Assembly (NCBI GenBank): GCA_905182985.1
Contig: CAJJDN010000008.1
Coordinates: 872,626 to 936,625, forward strand
Direction of reading: 5' to 3'
DNA: 64,000 bases
DNA from: Paramecium sonneborni
Taxonomy: Eukaryota > Ciliophora > Oligohymenophorea > Peniculida > Parameciidae
Positions 38,389 through 51,067 of the stretch are shown in pieces. The translations under genes were made by a program, and so were the position numbers. The notes under the pieces are model-generated. The model was given only the letters and a program-made list of their open reading frames with translations. It searched no databases and had not been told where the DNA came from. How positions within the stretch are numbered: the first letter of the stretch is position 1; every line of letters begins with the position of its first letter.

Positions 38389-41300
38389 ATGATCAACAAA
38401 GATCTATTCTATATAAATTATACAAATTTATGGATTAATAAATATTATGAAAGCTAATATGAAATATATAATGATTATTATTGTGATTTAGTTATTGATT
38501 ATTAAAAATAAAATATGTAATAACATGTGGATCCATCAATGTAGATTCTTAAGTTGATTACAATTCTAAATTAGAAAGGATAAGAAGTTGTGGAGAAAAA
38601 ACCTGCCATTTTTAATGAGATAATAAAAATAACAAAATAAGTTTTCGAAGGGAAATAGGATTCTTAACAAATCCAGAGATTACAATAAGATGATATCATT
38701 TTATGGGCTAGAAATTAATTATAGGATAGTAAAGCCTAAAGTAATATTAGAATACTCATTTTGTAGTTCGATAATATGCAATAAAGTTTTTACGATACCT
38801 AATTACAGATTAAAAGATTTTAGGAATATACAGACAAAAAGGAGTTCATTATTTTATCGCTCGTTCATTATAAAGAGATTGTAAGTAATCGACTAAGAAT
38901 GATAATTCAAATAGATAATAGCAATAACCTTAATATATATAATAAGAAGTATTGTAAGCATTAAAATTCTCAAACAAATGGTTAGAAAAATTAGGTGGAT
39001 GCTAAAATTAGAATTTAACAACAACTAGCAAATTTCCTAAAATTTTAGGAAATGCTTTAGTTGCAATGGCAGAATCATGTGAAGAATAACTTAAAAGATA
39101 TGCAATTTTAACATTAAGAGCTTTTGCATTAAATGCTCCTGAAATGTGTAGTTGGTGTGGTGGTATTAGAATATTGATTGAAAATGCTATGGAACAATCT
39201 TTATCTGATATATCTGATTAAATAGTATGGACATTATTATATTTATTGAATGAACCATCTGCTAGAACTACAATAAGAATGTATTTAGATTTATCAAAAT
39301 GGTTTTCTATTTTTACAGAAATTGATCCACCTATAGATTAAGCTAAAAATGATAAAAATAGAACAATAAATAATAAATTTGAAGCAAATCTTTAATTAGC
39401 TAAAAAAGCTATAATTACTGTTTTAAAATCTTGGCAGGGTTTAATATATTTAGGAGATGAAAGATAAGCTTTAAAATCATTAATTTAAGTATTAAGATAA
39501 CCTATTAAACCTGCAATTAGAAATTCAATATATGATATTCTAAAATCTTTACTTTCGTTAGGAAATAAAGAAAATGTTGGTGTTAGTGTAGTAAATAGAT
39601 AATAATAATAAGATGGATTTATCGGAGAATATAAAATCAATAATTTACTAAATAATTATTTAGTAATGTTAGTATAAGTATTATTGGATTGTGATTTATT
39701 TAAAATATTAGTAGAATTGAGTGGTTTATAAGATTAGGATGTATCTGGACCAGCTTAAAGATTTTTAAAAGAATTATCATCATTAATGTTTAATTTAATA
39801 CCAGATTGTCATAAATATACAGATTTTTTAATTGCTGCTGCAAATCAAAATGATCCATTTTTATAAGATTTGAAATCTTGGTCTTCTGAAATTGTTAATA
39901 CAATGGGTAATTATGCTTTTGATAATACTAATAAAAAGGGTAGAAATTAAATATCTAAATTTTTATATTAATGTGAGAGTTTATATTTGACTACTAAATT
40001 AGGATTACCAACACATAAAATTAATAATGAAACTGTAGGAATTATTAGAGGATAAATTGAATAAGAAACAGATCAAAATAAATTTGAAACTCTATTAAGC
40101 AAATCTTATGTTTTAGAAAAAAAGGAAGATAATTCTAAATGGAATTGGAATTATATTTTAGATTTATTAGAAAATTATTTAAATGATGAAAGTCGTTATT
40201 AAGAGACAATAAAAAATAGATTTTTAAAAAATTTATTGACATATTATTTTCCATCTAATATGTAATTTTGTAAAATGGATTGGAAACCAGATTTTATACA
40301 AGCAAAATGTGGTTATTTATTATTAAAATTATTACTTAAAGATAAGGTTGGAAGAGAAATAATATCCTCAACTACTGGAGGATATTTAGGAATAGCAAAA
40401 AGTTATATTTAAGATTTGATAAGTTTATTAAAAGCAGATAATTCATATATATTAGGTTTTAAGTCTTCTATAGATTAAAATGCTTAGAAACATGCAGCTT
40501 AACACTTATTACAACCTGAATAATATTCATAAAAAATGATACGAGAATATATATCTTGGATTGGTCTTTTCTCTTGTTCAAAAAGTGGATAGACTATTTT
40601 AGAGAATACAGGGATATTTACAATATTAAAAGACTACATTTTAGAAAGTGGAATAAGAGATCATGTTTTAATACATGTATTTATTGAATTTTATAATTTA
40701 GTTAATTCATTCATTTGATTATGGGAAATAATCTTAGGCTAGAATATTTTTTAGTCATTGTTTAGAAAATGGATCAAACACTCTTATTAAAGCATGTCTT
40801 GATTTTATCAGATTATTATATAGGAGTGAATTACATGATTTCAATATTTGGGCAATTGATTTATTAATAGGTTGTTTAAAAAAGTCTGATGATATAGGAT
40901 TAAAGGCATTATCAGTAATTGAAGAAGTGACATTGGATATTGAAAATGCAAATAGATTTTTAGAGAAAGTAGATATTCATAGATTGCTTTAATTATGTTA
41001 GAAATGTGAAAGTCAATTAATAATAATGTTATTATCACACAAAAAAGGATTTGAAAAAATAAATAAAGATTTAAATGGATATTTATTGAATGAAATTGAA
41101 AGATGGAAATAGAGTGAATGTGAGAATTATATTGAGAAAGTAGAAAAAGTAATGTGCGATGCATTAGAATTTGTATCATCTGAAGAACAATAATATTTAT
41201 TTAAATTTCCGTTACTTTAAAATAATAATGAAAATCCAAATGCTTCGATAGGATTTGTATATAAGATGCCTTGGAGTATGCTTTTGAACTGTGAACTTGG

Positions 41301-42496
41301 TAGTGAAGGAAATGGTATATATAATTAATTAGAATAGAACTTGTTTATTTGAATGTTACAATAGATTATCCTGGAACAACTAATTTATTCATATTAGTTG
41401 GAAAGAGTGACAAATTTATCTAATTTCATAGTAACAATACTTTTGTTTTAAAACTTTAAATAAATGTGGGAAAGATATTTGTAGATAATTAATTTAAAGA
41501 AGTTAGTGATCCTCATTTAATAAGATGTGATGCTAATGATAAAAGAAATAAATCATATGTGAAAGATAATTAATTAATTATTGAAAAACATGGAATACTT
41601 TTTATATTTGATTGTAATAATAAATACATATATAAAATTTAGAATTTGATTCAACATTAAGATTAAATTAAATAAAAGTATTTGTGAGATTAGGAGAAAC
41701 TAAAAATAATACAGTTAAGATGCCTGCACATATATTTGGTGAATTAGCATTTACAGAATCTGGTTTTAATTTATTAAAAAATTATATCGATTATTTTGTA
41801 TAATCAATAAGAAGTCCTGATGTAGCATTTTAATAAAAACGTTCTGCATTATGGGCAATTGGACATATAGGATAAAGTAAATATGGAATTAAATTAATAA
41901 GAGAATTAGGACTTATTTAAGATTTAGTTAAAATGGCAGAATAATATCCAGTATTATCTTTAAGAGGTACATGTCTTTATACTCTTAATTTAATTTGTAC
42001 TACTAGTATGGGGAGAAAAGAATTAGAAAAATTTCAATGGATATCTCATTTAAATTGCAATTCTGGATGGTTATGTATACCAAAGAATATTTATCAATTT
42101 TTTTATATAAGAGTATCATTATAAGAAAGTCATAGATGTTATTGGGCTTTACAAGAAGATATTTGGGATAAATATTCTAAATTTCAATCATATTTTAAAA
42201 TGAATTAAACTTAAAAAAAAATCATTGATACAATCTCATTAATGAGCAATTCTATCACTTATAAAGAAGCAGATAAAGAATTAAGTAGTTTAAGAAATTA
42301 AAAACCTGAATGTTTTTAAGATGTTGATCTATTTCATTTAATATTGATGATGATTACATTTTATTAATTTTCAGCTTAAGCAAAGAATAGAATTTTTAGT
42401 AATTTTGATAGGATATTCACTTATTAAACAATCAATATCATTATTGAACATCCAATATATTAATAATTACAATGTCAAGAACCATTAATTATTTGA
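38389..42496 (+). CDS. RICTOR: RICTOR homologue (TORC2 scaffold subunit)
   Basis: A 1,334-residue alpha-helical repeat protein matching the RICTOR/Ste16/pianissimo family. Near residues 125-160 it has IRQYAIKFLRYLIT and HYFIARSLQRD, then FPKILGNALVAMAES and MCSWCGGIRILIENA. Further on are KWNWNYILDLL near 575, LIHSFDYGKQSQARIFFSHC, and the C-terminal RSALWAIGHIGQSKYGI near 1,119 followed by LSLRGTCLYTLNL. RICTOR holds TOR complex 2 together, which phosphorylates AGC kinases such as AKT/SGK. Introns at 38741-38766 (26 nt), 40677-40701 (25 nt), 41315-41337 (23 nt) and 41614-41642 (29 nt) leave exactly 1,335 codons. Its N-terminal 100 residues are unrelated to what I recall from other RICTORs. 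Confidence 0.92.
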
Positions 42497-42534
42497 ATAT
42501 TAATATATAATTAATATTAAAATATATATATATA

Positions 42535-43533
42535 TCAAATATTTCTATACCCACATCTTTATTAAGAATCATAATATATTTAAGTTTGTGAAAATGGATC
42601 ACTTTTTATGTTAAAATAATCTAAATAATTATCATGGACTTTCTACCTTGACATCCATTTTTTATCAATATCATAAATGAAAAATAAATATTCATAATAA
42701 CATTTATCAATTTCATTATAATAATAATAGTTGTGAAAGATAATCTTAACAGGGAAATATTAGCCATTATAATTGCATACTTGCATATTATTAATACACT
42801 GGTTAAAAGTATTTAAAGTAAAGAAATTGCTTAAATGTTATAAACTATAATTATTTTCTGAAAAATATAATGGAATAGGTAAATATCCAGTCTCACTTGC
42901 ATGATGAATAACCATATCTGAATTAATTCCTATAAAATTTAAATATAGGTCATTCATAAATCTTGACTGAGTAATTACCTAATCTTCTAGAACTTTTGAT
43001 ATATAACCAGTACATGGTTTATCAATATTATTCTCGAAATTATATAATTCATTTTCATTCAATATAACGAATTGTGATGAATCTAATTTTTTATTATGCA
43101 ATTTCTCAAAAGATTATTTCAATTATTCATTTCCTCTACTTAATATCTAAATAACATTTTCAACAGGAGTAAAGCTTTTCTAAATTGGATCAAATGTAAT
43201 AGTTGTAAGGCTACCATTTTTATCAATTCTATTAATCTTGTAATTATAGCAGTAAAAATCAATATTCAGTTCACCAAGTTTATATTGATTATCTGCATTT
43301 CTAGGGATTTATACATTTGATTTTAGTCTAAAAATGTTATCAAATACAATTGATTTAGGTATACTTACTTCAATAAAGTTTACAAATTTTTATTATAATC
43401 CTTTTTACTACATAAATTATTCATAGAACTTATCCTCTTTTGTGTATTGATTTTTTTATTTTCTTTTTTGAATTTATTTTTTAATTTCTTTCTAATAATC
43501 GACATCTATTGATTTTTTAGCATAAGTAATCAT
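42535..43533 (-). CDS. Hypothetical protein, intronless (332 residues)
   Basis: A single exon of exactly 333 codons from ATG at 43533 to TGA at 42537-42535. It starts basic and helical (MITYAKKSIDVDYQKEIKKQ) and continues as a mixed alpha/beta soluble protein rich in Asn, Tyr and Phe. There is no signal peptide, Cys cluster or recognised motif. It converges with RICTOR (38 bp between stops) and is divergent from the USP gene (233 bp). Confidence 0.75.
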
Positions 43534-43766
43534 TTTAAGAGTTTAATAAAGATATTAATCTGGGATAAACTTATAATGTTGATAAAAATATATATAAATA
43601 TTTTCATTAATTACTCTAGAATTAGAAAATTTTATAATGAGAATTATCTTAGAAAGTATTAAGAATTTATCATTTCAATTTAAAAATTCTGATTTTACTC
43701 TTTATAATATTTGGAATAAAATCTAAAATTTTGATAGTATATTATATTATTATATATTATATATAT

Positions 43767-44791
43767 ATGTAAGGCTTAACTAATATTGGAAATACTTGTT
43801 ATATGAATTCAGTTCTACAAATGTTGTATAAATTAGAATAATTTATGCTTGATATAGATGAAATTTACACAAATTCAAAAGAGAATAGTTTTTTAATAAC
43901 TTATTACTTTATGGAAACATTTTATCTAATGAATAATTAAGAAATGAAACCAGAATGGCTCAATCAATTTAGATAAGTTATTAGGTAATAAAACTTATCT
44001 ATAAATAAGCTCATAATTTCCATAATTTAAACTTAATGAATAATAGGATGCTTAAGAATTTCTATTAGCACTTCTTGATATGTTACACGAAGAATTAAGA
44101 AATCCAAAATGTGGTAAAATGCCTATATTTGAATTTCAATAAGATGGTTAAGTAATGTTAACATCACTTGTTAGTTATCTTGAATTTGAAAATTCTCCAA
44201 TAACTAAACATTTTGGTAATATCATTAGAACATAAATTATTTGCCAATCTTGTAATTGTATTCATTATCATAATTAATTAAGATAGCAATAACAAATTAG
44301 AAATTGCCTTCTCACTCCTCATTAATGTAGAAGGCAGTAAAAATACAGTTTTAGAAATGCTTTAATAATCATTTAATAAAGAAGTTGTTAAAATGAAATG
44401 TCCTAAGTGTGAATTAGAAAAAAAATTTATTAAATAAACTACTGTTATAAAATATTCAGAATAACTTATTATATGTTTAAATAGATATAGAATTCCTGGT
44501 GGACTTATTGATAGATGGTTAAATGGAAATGAAATTTAAAAAAGTACTAAATAAATTACTTTAAACAATAAATTTATTATTGGTTAATCTGAAAAGACTT
44601 TAATTGGGATTGTTGATCATAGTGGTAATAAAGATAAAGGACATTATCGTTATTTTCATTTAAGTGGTAATGATTGGGTTTGCTTTAATGATGCTAAAAT
44701 TAATTTACTATGTGAATAATCAATACAAAAATTAATTCACCAAAATGAAACTTCTTACATTTTGCTTTATTCTTAATAATAATAATAATGA
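43767..44791 (+). CDS. Small ubiquitin-specific protease (USP/C19 family)
   Basis: A 324-residue cysteine protease reduced almost to the catalytic core. The Cys box starts at residue 3: GLTNIGNTCYMNSVLQML, with C11 as nucleophile. The QQDAQEFLLALLDML block follows. A CxSC ... KCPKC zinc ribbon in the fingers region is visible, and the His box is DKGHYRYFHLSG (catalytic His near 276) followed by WVCFNDAKI. The protease removes ubiquitin from substrates. Introns at 43985-44009 (25 nt) and 44258-44282 (25 nt) give exactly 325 codons. With no N-terminal extension the enzyme is shorter than typical USPs. The C-terminus is a poly-Gln run made of TAA codons. Confidence 0.92.
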
Positions 44792-44825
44792 TTAAAATTT
44801 TCATATTAAATCTTATATAATTTTA

Positions 44826-46513
44826 TCAAGAACTCAAAATTTATATTTTCTATTTCACTTATTCAATCTAATCTTTATTAAATTATTCATTTGATCTTAA
44901 ATATTTTAATTATTCTACTAAACTTTCAATCTATTTATCTTTCATTTTAAAAAACTCATAATTCATCTCTAAGATCTAATGTTTCAAATATTCTAAAAAA
45001 TTATTTTAAAATTCAATATTTTTCATTTTTTCTAATATATTATATTCATTTTATTTTTTTGTTTCTTCCAAAAATTCTAAATTAATCTCATAAAATTAAA
45101 ATAATTTATCAATCTCAGTTAATTGATGCTCATTTTTAAATTAATTTAATTTTTGCTTTAGCTCTTAAACTTTTTTTAGTTTAACACATAAGAAAAATAA
45201 TTAAGCTAAACTAAATTAATATATAAAATGTTGTTTTGTTATTTAATATTTATCAAAAATTTGATATTATTAGTTTGCAATCAAAAATGCATCATTATAA
45301 TTTTCATTATATATTAATTATTGAATACTGTGATGATTTATTTCAATAATTTTATTGATATGACAATTAATTTTAGATAAGTATTCTAATTATATTTAAA
45401 AGTTGTCTGAATCTAAATTATATTTAATTCTAAATTAATAATAGTCTAGAAAAGCATCTTTTGTTTCATTATTATTTTAAATACTAGTCATTGATTATTC
45501 AATTTTTGATTAGATCTAATCTAAAATATCATCTGATTATCCTTAATAAAATTAAATATCAAAATTTAAAATATCTAATTAAATTGTTTAAACATTTGTA
45601 TTATTTAATTCATTTGCTTCTTAATATAATTATTTACACTAATCTAAATCGTTCATTAAAATCTTTATTTTGATTTAATTAATATATGATTTTGAGAGTA
45701 ATTTCCTCAATTATTTGATATAAAAATCTTGATACTCTTTATTATCAACATTCAAATTTTGTTATTGTTCTTATCCCTTATCAATAAATTATAATAAAGA
45801 TTTTATTAATACTTTAACTAAATCAAATTTAGAGAAGGATTCTATAAATAATCCTTTATTGTATAATAATTAACCTACTACTATTAAAGTTTCAATATAT
45901 TAATGAAAGTGAACATTTTCCATATTCTCAAAAAACTCTTATTAATCAAAAGTTTGATTATTTTAAATTTCTTTATAAAACTTTGAATGATTTTCTATAA
46001 TATTTTACCAATGTACTAAAGATTTATCTGCTAATTGTAATTCTTAATTATTATAATTAATTCTAAATTAAATGCCATATAATTCTGCTAAGAATAATTA
46101 CTTCATCAATTCACCTGAATATGTATTCTCATAATCTCCTAAAGTTGCATAAGATATATATTTTTAACATAAATCAAATTTACTATTATAATAAGTATAA
46201 AATGCCAATTAAATAAGGTTTTTTCTAAATAGATAATAAGGTTATCTAAAATTAGAGATATTTAATTTTACTTCTAATGTTTTAAAAATGATTATAAATA
46301 AATCTCTAAATTATTTTCAATAGTTGCAATTTAGAGAGATAAGGTTTCCTTTTCTATTTCATTTATTGAATTTAATTGTTATTCATTTAATTCAATCAAT
46401 TTGTTAATATTTTATCTGACATCTTGATTACTTAGACAGAAATTATATTACAATTTTTGAATCCTTTGAAATGGAACAGAAATATAATTAAATCTCAAAA
46501 TAATATTTTTCAT
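44826..46513 (-). CDS. Helical (TPR-like/coiled-coil) protein, 553 residues
   Basis: Two exons with one 26-nt intron, exactly 554 codons from ATG at 46513 to TGA at 44828-44826. The middle has helical pairs reminiscent of TPRs (for example LIVVGQLLYNKGLFIESFSKFDL) and the C-terminal third is Gln/Leu/Lys coiled coil. It is Asn- and Gln-rich throughout. No enzyme motif. It shares a 34-bp divergent promoter region with the membrane protein at 46548 and converges on the USP gene with 34 bp between stops. Confidence 0.75.
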
Positions 46514-46547
46514 TTTTATATTACTATTAGCACAAATTAAAAAAAAT

Positions 46548-47971
46548 ATGTTTATTGTTTTTGCAGCAGCATTTTAATTGTCAACTAGAATCACTTAAGA
46601 TTTTAAGATGCCAATATTAAATTCAGATCAAATTAATCCATGGTTTTTAGAAGGTGAAAATTTTAATGAAGCTTTTGTTGATTGGGAAGGAAATCGAGTA
46701 CGATAATTTCATACATTTAATGATAGTAAGAATTATAATTTAGTTAAAATAGATCCATACCCTATAAATATCACTTTTAGAGTTTCCACCTAAACTGAAT
46801 TCTATCCATTTATTTAGGAAAGTCTACAATAACGATATCCAGAAGTAGATGAAATTACTTATACTTTATTACCAAAATAATCTTATTAATTAGCAATTGA
46901 ATATAATTGTACATAATTTAATGAGGAAATCTAATAAATAGATTTAATTTTAATGGAATAATCATTTAAGAATAATCCTGAAAATTTAGATGAATTAAAC
47001 TAAATAACTATTCGATACTTTAAATATTGTTAAAATCCTCATACAGTCATTATTGATTTACAAAATATTGTAGCTTTAATATTTATTTACTTTGCAACAT
47101 CTTGTAGTTCATTATTATGCATAAGAAAAATAACTACTTAGTTTGAATTTACTCCTATTAAATAAATAATTACACTTATTTTGATTCCTGCTATTGGATC
47201 ATTTCTATTTTATCCAAAATTAATTTCATTTATTCTAGCTTCAATTGTATTATATGATTTTATCTAATATTACACAAAATCATCAATCCTTAGTTTATTA
47301 TTATCTCCATTAATTTTATATGCTTAATACTGTATATCTCTATTTATTCACATGGAATCATCTAATTTATACTCTTTGTTTTAATAATTAATCCCTTATA
47401 TTATAACAATTATTTTACTAATTTAAGTCAATCGAGTAAACTATAAAATTAATTTAGCGTATAATAATCGCCAATAAATTCTAGCTATTTTTATTTTTTT
47501 GCATAATTTGGTTAACAGAAATTTATTCATTAGTACATCGAACACAAGTTGATAAACATTTATTAATTCAAAATCCTTATGAATAACAAATATTTATTAA
47601 AACTAAATTTTCATTTTTAAGTTAAACAAATGGTGTAATATGGCAATAAAAGTAATATTTTAATATAAATTAGAAATATTGATATACATTTATATTAATT
47701 AATTGGATTATCTTTAATATAATCATTTATTTTTAGACATGGATTATTCAATAAAGAACATATTATAAATATTATTGTTGTTGGGATAACTTAATTTACT
47801 GGATTAATAATATTTGATTTACTTTATAGATATAAACATAATCCACCATTCTTAACTTTAATTACTGGATTTATTTTGTTAGGAATGATAATAAATTATT
47901 TAAGAACAGGATCAGGTTTAAGAAATCCTTATCTTGAATTTGAAACAATTGAAGAGAAAATTAAGATATGA
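46548..47971 (+). CDS. Polytopic membrane protein with N-terminal ectodomain
   Basis: A 459-residue protein. It begins with a hydrophobic signal-like segment (MFIVFAAAF) and then a soluble region of about 180 residues with few Cys. Eight or nine hydrophobic spans follow (for example NIVALIFIYFATSCSSLLCI, IITLILIPAIGSFLFY, INIIVVGITQFTGLIIFDLL) and a short charged tail. Introns of 22 nt at 47436-47457 and 47652-47673 leave exactly 460 codons. The layout, a secreted N-terminal domain plus a multi-span bundle, suggests a receptor or secretory-pathway membrane protein, but no family motif was recognised. Confidence 0.8.
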
Positions 47972-48084
47972 AAAAAATATTAAAAATAAAATAATTTAAA
48001 AATATTCAATTTATTTTAATTTAAAAAATATATCGATAATCTATAGATTATTTTTTATTTATTAATAATTAATCAAATATTTTT

Positions 48085-50229
48085 TCAATTATTACTAAAA
48101 TCCCAGTTCTATATGTAATCATCAAGACAATTACCAGAATCAATTAAATCTCCAGTTGCTCTTTTAGATTATGAGAATCTTTGAATTAATTATGGTATTT
48201 TTATTTCTTTTTTCTCTAATAAAATCCAATCTAAGCCTTTGAAAAATTAATGCTTTTTCATTTGTTCTAAACTAATTCTCTCTAAAGCAGATCTTTTTAA
48301 AATTGAACTTAAAATATCTTAAGCGTCTGAAGATAAATTTTATGGAATAATTATAGGTTCTAAGAATTATAAAATTAATATACCAGATTTAATTTTATTA
48401 ATAAGTACATTTAAATCTCTGGTATAAAAAGGAGGATATCCAGTAAGCATTTCATATAATAATAAACCTATTTAATAAATATCTGTTGATCTGGACATTC
48501 CTATATTATTTAAGACTTCTGGGGCAAGATATGCTGGAGATCCACATATTGTAAATGTTAATTCATTTTCAGTTATAAATTTACATAATCCAAAATCAAT
48601 AAGTTTAATGTAACCATCAGAAGATATACAAATGTTTTCTGGTTTTAGATCTCTATATAATATATTATGTTTATGCAAATGTTCTATTGCAAGAATTATT
48701 TATCCAATTAATAACTTACTCACAATTTCATCTAATATTACACCTCTTGTCATGTACATAGCTAAATCTCCTTATTATAAAAACTCTAACACTAAATACA
48801 AGTTTTTTGTTGTCTGAAAAGCTAAAAGTTATTATCAATCATATACACATAAAATATTTTACAATAAATGGATGATTTATCGTTCTCATTATTTTAACTT
48901 CTGTTAAAACATATTGCAAATTATTTGATTATTTCAATCTTTATTTATCTTATTGTTTTAAAGCGTAAACTCTATTTTCAAATTCTACTTTAAAAACATA
49001 TCCAAAAGATCCTTTTCCAATACAATGTAAAATTTTAAAGTCACTTAACTTTTTCTAATTCTTAGTATAACTAAATTATTAATCTGGTCTAAAATTTAAA
49101 AAATTAGATGAATTTTAATTATTATTTTAAATTAGTAATTAATTATCTTCATATTCCAATATCTTAATCTTATTTGATAATTACATTTCATATATAAAAT
49201 ATTAAATTGTTTTTTTTTAATCTTTTTTTTTATTACAAGTTTTGTATTATTTTTAAAAATGCTTATAATACTTTACTGCATCTATTAATTTATTTCTCCA
49301 ATTTTAAGCAATTTCAGCATTTCTAAAGCAATACCATTATACATTATTTTTTGAATGTTTAATTTCTAAGTAAAAATAGTTTGCCTTTGAAAAATAAATA
49401 TTATTGTTTATTTTAACAGAATTTATTAATTCTAATGCAATTATTTAAATTGGTTTAAATGGATAATCTTCCTTATTAGAATATCTTGCAAATATTCCAT
49501 TTATAGGATCCAAAAATAAGAAGTTACTTGAGTACTTAAAACCAAGCCAACCAACTTTTTAAGCAAACCCTATGATAATTTAAGGTTAATTTTAATTATG
49601 AAGGAGACTCTTTATAAATAAATACATACATCAGAATTCATAAAAGAATTAGAAATCAAAATATAAGATTTTTAAATTCGTTCTTGTAACATCAATAATT
49701 ACTTAGTCATTGAACCAGCTATTTAAATTGGTCTTTTATTTTTAAATTTAATATTTGTGTCAATATTTGGATGCTTTAATAATAATTCCATTATTTATTC
49801 ATTATCTAATTTAGCAGCTATATGAAGAGCTGTTCCTCTTTTTGAAATAAAATTAGGGTCTTTGACAGTTGCTATTAATGCTGATACTAAATTAACATGT
49901 TGCTTTAATACAGCAATTGTTAAACAATTCATTTAATTATTAGATATTGCATCTACATTTGCTCCATTCTGTTATAAAAGTAAAAATATTTTAATATTAC
50001 CTTCCCATGCAGCTTAATGAATTGGTTAAAAGTTTATTTAAAAATTTATTAAGTCAATATTGTCATTTTTTGCTTAAATTAGTAAATTATTTATTTGTAG
50101 AATATTATTTTCTTTAATAGCTTTTATCAAATCGATATAAAGCTCTTCTTAATCTATTGATTAATCACTATTTTCATTCATTTCGTAATCACTATCTTAA
50201 TCTATTGCTTATTTACTATCTGAAGACAT
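48085..50229 (-). CDS. Ankyrin-PH-AGC protein kinase
   Basis: A 699-residue protein with three domains. Residues about 30-200 are ankyrin repeats ([37 protein letters not shown]). About 213-320 is a PH domain ([17 protein letters not shown], ending in the characteristic [15 protein letters not shown] helix). About 395-650 is an AGC-type kinase. The kinase has [19 protein letters not shown], catalytic [12 protein letters not shown] as LIDFGLCKF, activation loop [13 protein letters not shown] and TGYPPFY. A short hydrophobic-motif-like tail follows. Introns: 20 nt at 49610-49629 and 25 nt at 48822-48846; total exactly 700 codons. The PH domain suggests phosphoinositide recruitment and the AGC fold suggests regulation by TORC2/PDK1-like kinases, both inferences. 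Confidence 0.93.
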
Positions 50230-50391
50230 TAAAAATATTAAAATATTTAATTAAACAAATAAAATATATATAAATTTCTTAAAAATAACTTATTTTTTTG
50301 TTTTCTACATAATTAAGATATTCGCAATATGGTATTATTACCAATTATTTAAAAAAATAGTTATCCTATCTTTTGGATATATAATTATTTT

Positions 50392-50926
50392 TCAATTTTT
50401 CTTATAAAAAGAGTTGAAATTAGTAACTAATGACTATAATTTATTATTCTCATTATGAAAATCAATGATTGTAATTTCATACTTCTTAAATAAGATATAT
50501 AAATATCTAAATATTTTCTTTTATTGTTTCTTATTTTTATTTAAATCTATATCTGTTATTCCTGATAAACATTTACAATATTCCTTTTGCTATATAAAAT
50601 GGTCAGGCAAATTCACTTGAAATTCTTAAATAATGTAATTAAATCTCCATTGATATATATTTGAAATTTCATATAATACTTAAACATAGCGGATAGGCTA
50701 ATTCAATAGTAACAAATAAATTTACTTTATTTTCTAAATTTAATTAATAAAACCTCAATAATATAAATTTATTTAACAGGAATAATGATGTATTTCTATC
50801 TTTTTTTCTTATTTTTAAGGATTTATTAACTTCACATCTAATTTGAAAGACTTACAATAATTTAAGTCAAAATAAAAGCTTATCCATTTTATCTAAAATA
50901 ATAATTGAAACAATTATAAAAATCAT
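50392..50926 (-). CDS. Hypothetical small protein (147 residues)
   Basis: Proposed four-exon gene with introns of 19, 44 and 28 nt; only this combination removes the in-frame TGAs and it leaves exactly 148 codons. Protein-like stretches include FDLNYCKSFKLDVKLI near the N-terminus, then PIRYVQVLYEISNIYQWRF and FRYLYILFKKYEITIIDF. The middle intron is long for this genome and contains a GTT start, so that junction is the weak point. No family recognised. Confidence 0.5.
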
Positions 50927-51067
50927 TTAAAGAGTGAAAAAATAGAAAATTTAATAAAAGTATTAAAAAAGAATGAATTTTATTATTTGAAAAAAATTTT
51001 TATTTTATATTAGCATAATAATCAAATTTAAAATTAAAATTAAAATGCTTCATCATGATTTCGTTCA

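Noticed and set aside
38690..38884. Separate small ORF within the RICTOR 5' region
   Set aside because: It is an alternative frame; the 26-nt intron at 38741-38766 puts the recognisable RICTOR motifs in one continuous frame.
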